Of a stretch of DNA of 64,000 bases, positions 61,768-64,000 are shown one piece after another. The stretch covers positions 1-64,000 of the forward strand of contig NZ_JACCHQ010000007.1 in NCBI RefSeq assembly GCF_016031655.1. The letters run 5' to 3'. The DNA is from Bradyrhizobium glycinis (GTDB lineage Bacteria > Pseudomonadota > Alphaproteobacteria > Rhizobiales > Xanthobacteraceae). The notes below the pieces were generated by a model, which saw nothing but the letters and a program-made list of their open reading frames with translations, had not been told where the DNA came from and searched no databases. The translations under genes were made by a program, and so were the position numbers. The stretch's first letter is position 1. Every line of letters begins with the position of its first letter.

Positions 61768-63063
61768 TTGTCCATCGCCTCTTACCTGCTGATTGCACTC
61801 TTGGCCACGGCGCCGGCAGGCGTCTTTGCCAATGGCAGCTACGTGCCGCCTGCAACTCTTCTCCTCGCCGCTCTCGCCCTGGCATTTGCCGCTGCGTCTG
61901 CTCGCTCGCCTGAGATCGCCACTATCAAGCAAACACTGAAGCAGTTCGCTCCGACAATTCTTGTCCCGATTGTCTGGATGGTCGTGCAGATTATTCCCGC
62001 TCCCGTCTCCTGGTTTGCAAACCCCATCTGGTCGAGCGCAGCCATCGCTTTGAATGCGCCCTCTCTTGTGGGGCACATCAGTATCGATCCCGGCGCCACA
62101 TTGCACAGCCTGATCTGGTATCTGGCCCTCTTGGCGGTGATCGCGTCGACCATTCTCGTGACCCAAGACCGGCGCCGGGCCGAGTTGATTCTCCTGGTTT
62201 TGACGGCGGCTGCGACTCTCGTTGCGCTCGGCCCTTTACTGGGACGCGCCGACCAGCTGACAGCAAGAGTGTCGTATGATGGCACGACAAACGGCATGAT
62301 CGCGTTGACCTCCCTGCTTGCCGCTTTGGCCAACGCAGCGATGCTCGCCATGGCGATCGAACGGCACCTCAACCATTCCGAAGCGATCTTTTCAATTTCT
62401 GCGCCGCGCCTCGTGCAGATACTCCTGAGTTTTTGCGGCACTGCGGTTTCAGTTGGAGCGATCGCGGCTCTTGGCCGGCTTCATCTCCTAGGCCTGACGG
62501 TCCTGGGATTTGCACTGATGGCATCTATCGCACTCGTGCGCCGATTGCGTCTTCGTCCATTTTCGGCAACGTTGCTCGCAGTCATTCTGATCGCAGCCAC
62601 CGGAGCTGGGCTCGCCCGATCATCTGCTTCGATGAATTTGTTGAAGATCGCAGAGTCGTCGGATGATTCGACCGAAATTGCCCAACGCGCGCTGGCAGGG
62701 GTGCCATGGGTCGGAAGTGGCGTCGGCAGTTTCGCCGAAATTTCACGCGTCTACCGGGATTTTGGAAGCGCAGGCCCCGCCGTACCGCCGTCAACCGCCG
62801 TCTCCATAGCAATTGAATGGGGGCGCGCGGCACCGCTGGTTCTCGCCGCGCTTGCGCTTCAGATCTTCATCTTCAATTTGCGCGGCGCTATCCGTCGCGG
62901 GCGCGATTCATTCTTCGCATCATTGGCTGCCGCCGGCGTGCTTTGCGCTTTGTGTGGAAGCTTCGTCGAGCCGGGGCTACTAACGCCCGTCGTGCAGATC
63001 ATTCTCGCGGTAATGGTCGGTCTCGGCATCGCGCAATGCTCGGGACGAACCAGCAGGGTCTAG
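61768..63063 (+). CDS. O-antigen-ligase-like membrane protein
   Basis: 431 residues from TTG 61768 (SIASYLLIALLATAPAGVFA). About ten membrane segments. The late loop ALAGVPWVGSGVGSFAEISRVYRDFG matches the G-x-PW-x-G-x-G-x-GSF pattern of the family (HPWLGSGLGTFR in the protein at 50609), and the C-terminus VMVGLGIAQC aligns with its GMGMAQS. The conserved His/Asn of the loop is replaced by a PSTAVS segment, so catalysis is uncertain. The stop codon lies in sequence that also reads as IS5 transposase on the other strand, so the original C-terminus may be lost. Confidence 0.75.
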   Translation: MSIASYLLIALLATAPAGVFANGSYVPPATLLLAALALAFAAASARSPEIATIKQTLKQFAPTILVPIVWMVVQIIPAPVSWFANPIWSSAAIALNAPSLVGHISIDPGATLHSLIWYLALLAVIASTILVTQDRRRAELILLVLTAAATLVALGPLLGRADQLTARVSYDGTTNGMIALTSLLAALANAAMLAMAIERHLNHSEAIFSISAPRLVQILLSFCGTAVSVGAIAALGRLHLLGLTVLGFALMASIALVRRLRLRPFSATLLAVILIAATGAGLARSSASMNLLKIAESSDDSTEIAQRALAGVPWVGSGVGSFAEISRVYRDFGSAGPAVPPSTAVSIAIEWGRAAPLVLAALALQIFIFNLRGAIRRGRDSFFASLAAAGVLCALCGSFVEPGLLTPVVQIILAVMVGLGIAQCSGRTSRV

Positions 63064-63316
63064 CGCAGCCTCGAACATGCGCAGCCACACCCCTTTGGCG
63101 CTCCACCGACAGAAGCGCCGGAACACGCTATCTCATTCGCCGAACGCTTCGGGCAGACACACCGGTTCGCACAACCCAGAATAAGCCCTCGACAAACACC
63201 CGGTTGTCGCGGTCGGTCGAACCTCGCCGGTCCGGCCGACCGATGATCAAGCCGGAGATACGATCCCAGTGCGCGTCGCTCGTGTTCCGTCTGATTTGAG
63301 AATCCCAAGAAGCCAC
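63064..63316 (-). pseudogene. IS5-family transposase remnant
   Basis: The minus strand reads RRNTSDAHWDRISGLI, then GRPDRRGSTDRDNRVFVEGLFWVVRTGVSAR, the N-terminal domain of IS5-type transposases. After a frame change it reads SVFRRFCRWSAKGVWLRMFEAAL. Only about 80 residues' worth remains; the catalytic DDE part is missing. Its truncated end abuts the stop codon of the ligase-like gene at 61768-63063. No intact terminal repeat was found. Confidence 0.75.
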
Positions 63317-63434
63317 ACAGTCTGGTAGACGTTCATCTGGTCTCTCTTGGAATACCGAAGCTTCACCATCTCAGCTTGCTCGGTTCAGAACATACGGACA
63401 ACTTCTGCGAGACCACACCTTGGGGACCGCTGGC
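63317..63434. other. Short non-coding gap
   Basis: Between the IS5 remnant and the transglutaminase-like gene end. Together with the remnant this makes a ~370-base stretch with no intact gene. I see nothing else in it. Confidence 0.4.
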
Positions 63435-64000
63435 TCAGACCCGGCTCGTCGCAATGGTCGCCCATAGCCTGGAATTCGGCATCTGCATCCGAACCCAACG
63501 ATAGGGAACGCGCGACCACAGCTTGATCGCCTGCGTCATGTTGTCGAGCACAAGATCCCCTTCCGCCGTGCGGACGACCAGAATCAGATGATGCTCGCCC
63601 GAATTAGCAATTACTTCGCTCAACAGTAGCGCACGCGACGGCCATCCTCGCGCCAGTAGTTCATGCCGCTTGGTAACCGCATAGTCGTTGCAATCGCCTC
63701 GCGCCGGATTGATCAGCCATTGCTCGCCGGCCAAACCGAGTTCATTTGGTTCGGGTGCGATGTCACGATTGACGATCCGGTTAACCTCCTTGAGATCGGC
63801 CCATCTTTGCTCGGTCAGTTTGACGGAACCGCCTCGAAAGATCGGCCTCGTACGGCAGTCGTCCCGATAGCGCAAGCAAAACTGCGTGTACGCCATGGGC
63901 GGCAGGGTAGGCGTATCGAGCTTGATGCGCTGGATTGCGGAGTGAAGACCCATCGGCATTCCCAAGAGCCCCGCCTCAGCCGGGCCAAACCAGCTAAGAG
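63435..64000 (-). CDS. Bacterial transglutaminase-like cysteine peptidase (BTLCP), 5' end cut by window edge
   Basis: At least 188 codons. The frame stays open to the window edge (LSWFGPAEAGLLGMPMG), so the true start and a signal peptide are probably outside. Family marks: LPPMAYTQFCLRYRDDC, LTEQRWADLKEVNRIVNRDI, the catalytic Cys in PARGDCNDYAVTKRHELLARGW, the His in GEHHLILVVRTAEGDLVLDN and the Asp after it. In this family Cys-His-Asp form a papain-like triad; LapG-type relatives cut adhesins in biofilm control. Whether this one acts on the RTX protein at 7555 is only speculation. C-terminus ends SRLWATIATSRV. Confidence 0.87.
   Translation of the reverse strand, partial: LSWFGPAEAGLLGMPMGLHSAIQRIKLDTPTLPPMAYTQFCLRYRDDCRTRPIFRGGSVKLTEQRWADLKEVNRIVNRDIAPEPNELGLAGEQWLINPARGDCNDYAVTKRHELLARGWPSRALLLSEVIANSGEHHLILVVRTAEGDLVLDNMTQAIKLWSRVPYRWVRMQMPNSRLWATIATSRV

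Noticed and set aside
1..64000. tRNA, rRNA, riboswitch or integrase with attachment sites
   Set aside because: No cloverleaf-like or conserved RNA segments and no integrase gene were recognised by eye; a covariance search would be needed to exclude small RNAs.

Overview
The window is high-GC DNA that reads like an alphaproteobacterial, rhizobial chromosome, most probably Bradyrhizobium or a close relative. This is inferred from the gene families: FkbH, GH16 and RTX proteins, bacterial transglutaminase-like cysteine peptidase, and small secreted orphan proteins. No database search was possible. Nearly all of it is a surface-polysaccharide island holding two export systems. I saw no rRNA, tRNA or CRISPR array.

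Layout. (1) 1-2335, minus strand: sugar-nucleotide genes ugd (cut by the window edge), fcl and a broken gmd. (2) 2563-7562: small secreted or membrane proteins of unknown function, including three paralogue pairs. (3) 7555-13497: a giant RTX protein with a GH16 glycanase domain and four tandem repeats. (4) 13838-25142, minus strand: a ten-gene operon running uxs - galE - GT2 - wzm - wzt - GT4 - four GT2 genes, mostly joined by 1- or 4-base start/stop overlaps. This is an ABC-transporter-dependent polysaccharide pathway. (5) 25280-42480: a mosaic of short transcription units with glycosyltransferases of families 2, 4 and 25, a GDP-mannose 3,5-epimerase, an O-acyltransferase, two methyltransferases, a pyruvyltransferase, a Wzx-type flippase, a second secreted GH16 enzyme and a Wzy-like protein. 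(6) 42631-56092, plus strand: FkbH, MBOAT acyltransferase, SGNH-like protein, acyl carrier protein and VOC protein, followed by a secreted protein, an NMT1-like binding protein, an epimerase, an O-antigen-ligase-like protein, a secreted Gly/Ser-rich protein, a Wzc/ExoP-type co-polymerase kinase and an accessory protein. (7) 56184-57427: a decayed IS630 element and an IS481 fragment. (8) 57606-63063: a Wza-type export lipoprotein and initiating sugar-phosphate transferase on the minus strand, then a third ligase-like membrane protein on the plus strand. (9) 63064-64000: an IS5 remnant and a transglutaminase-like peptidase cut by the window edge.

How it fits together. The initiating transferase, glycosyltransferases, flippase, polymerase-like proteins, Wzc kinase and Wza channel make a complete Wzx/Wzy-type set. 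The Wzm/Wzt operon is a separate export route with its own transferases. Ugd, Uxs, GalE and the GDP-mannose epimerase would supply UDP-GlcA, UDP-Xyl, UDP-Gal and GDP-L-Gal/L-Gul. Local GDP-fucose supply looks broken because gmd is decayed. Decoration enzymes (O-acetyl, pyruvyl, methyl) are abundant. The most unusual part is the FkbH-MBOAT-SGNH-ACP-VOC block, which I read as a candidate system for making an ACP-bound hydroxyacyl group, possibly glyceryl, and placing it on the polysaccharide.
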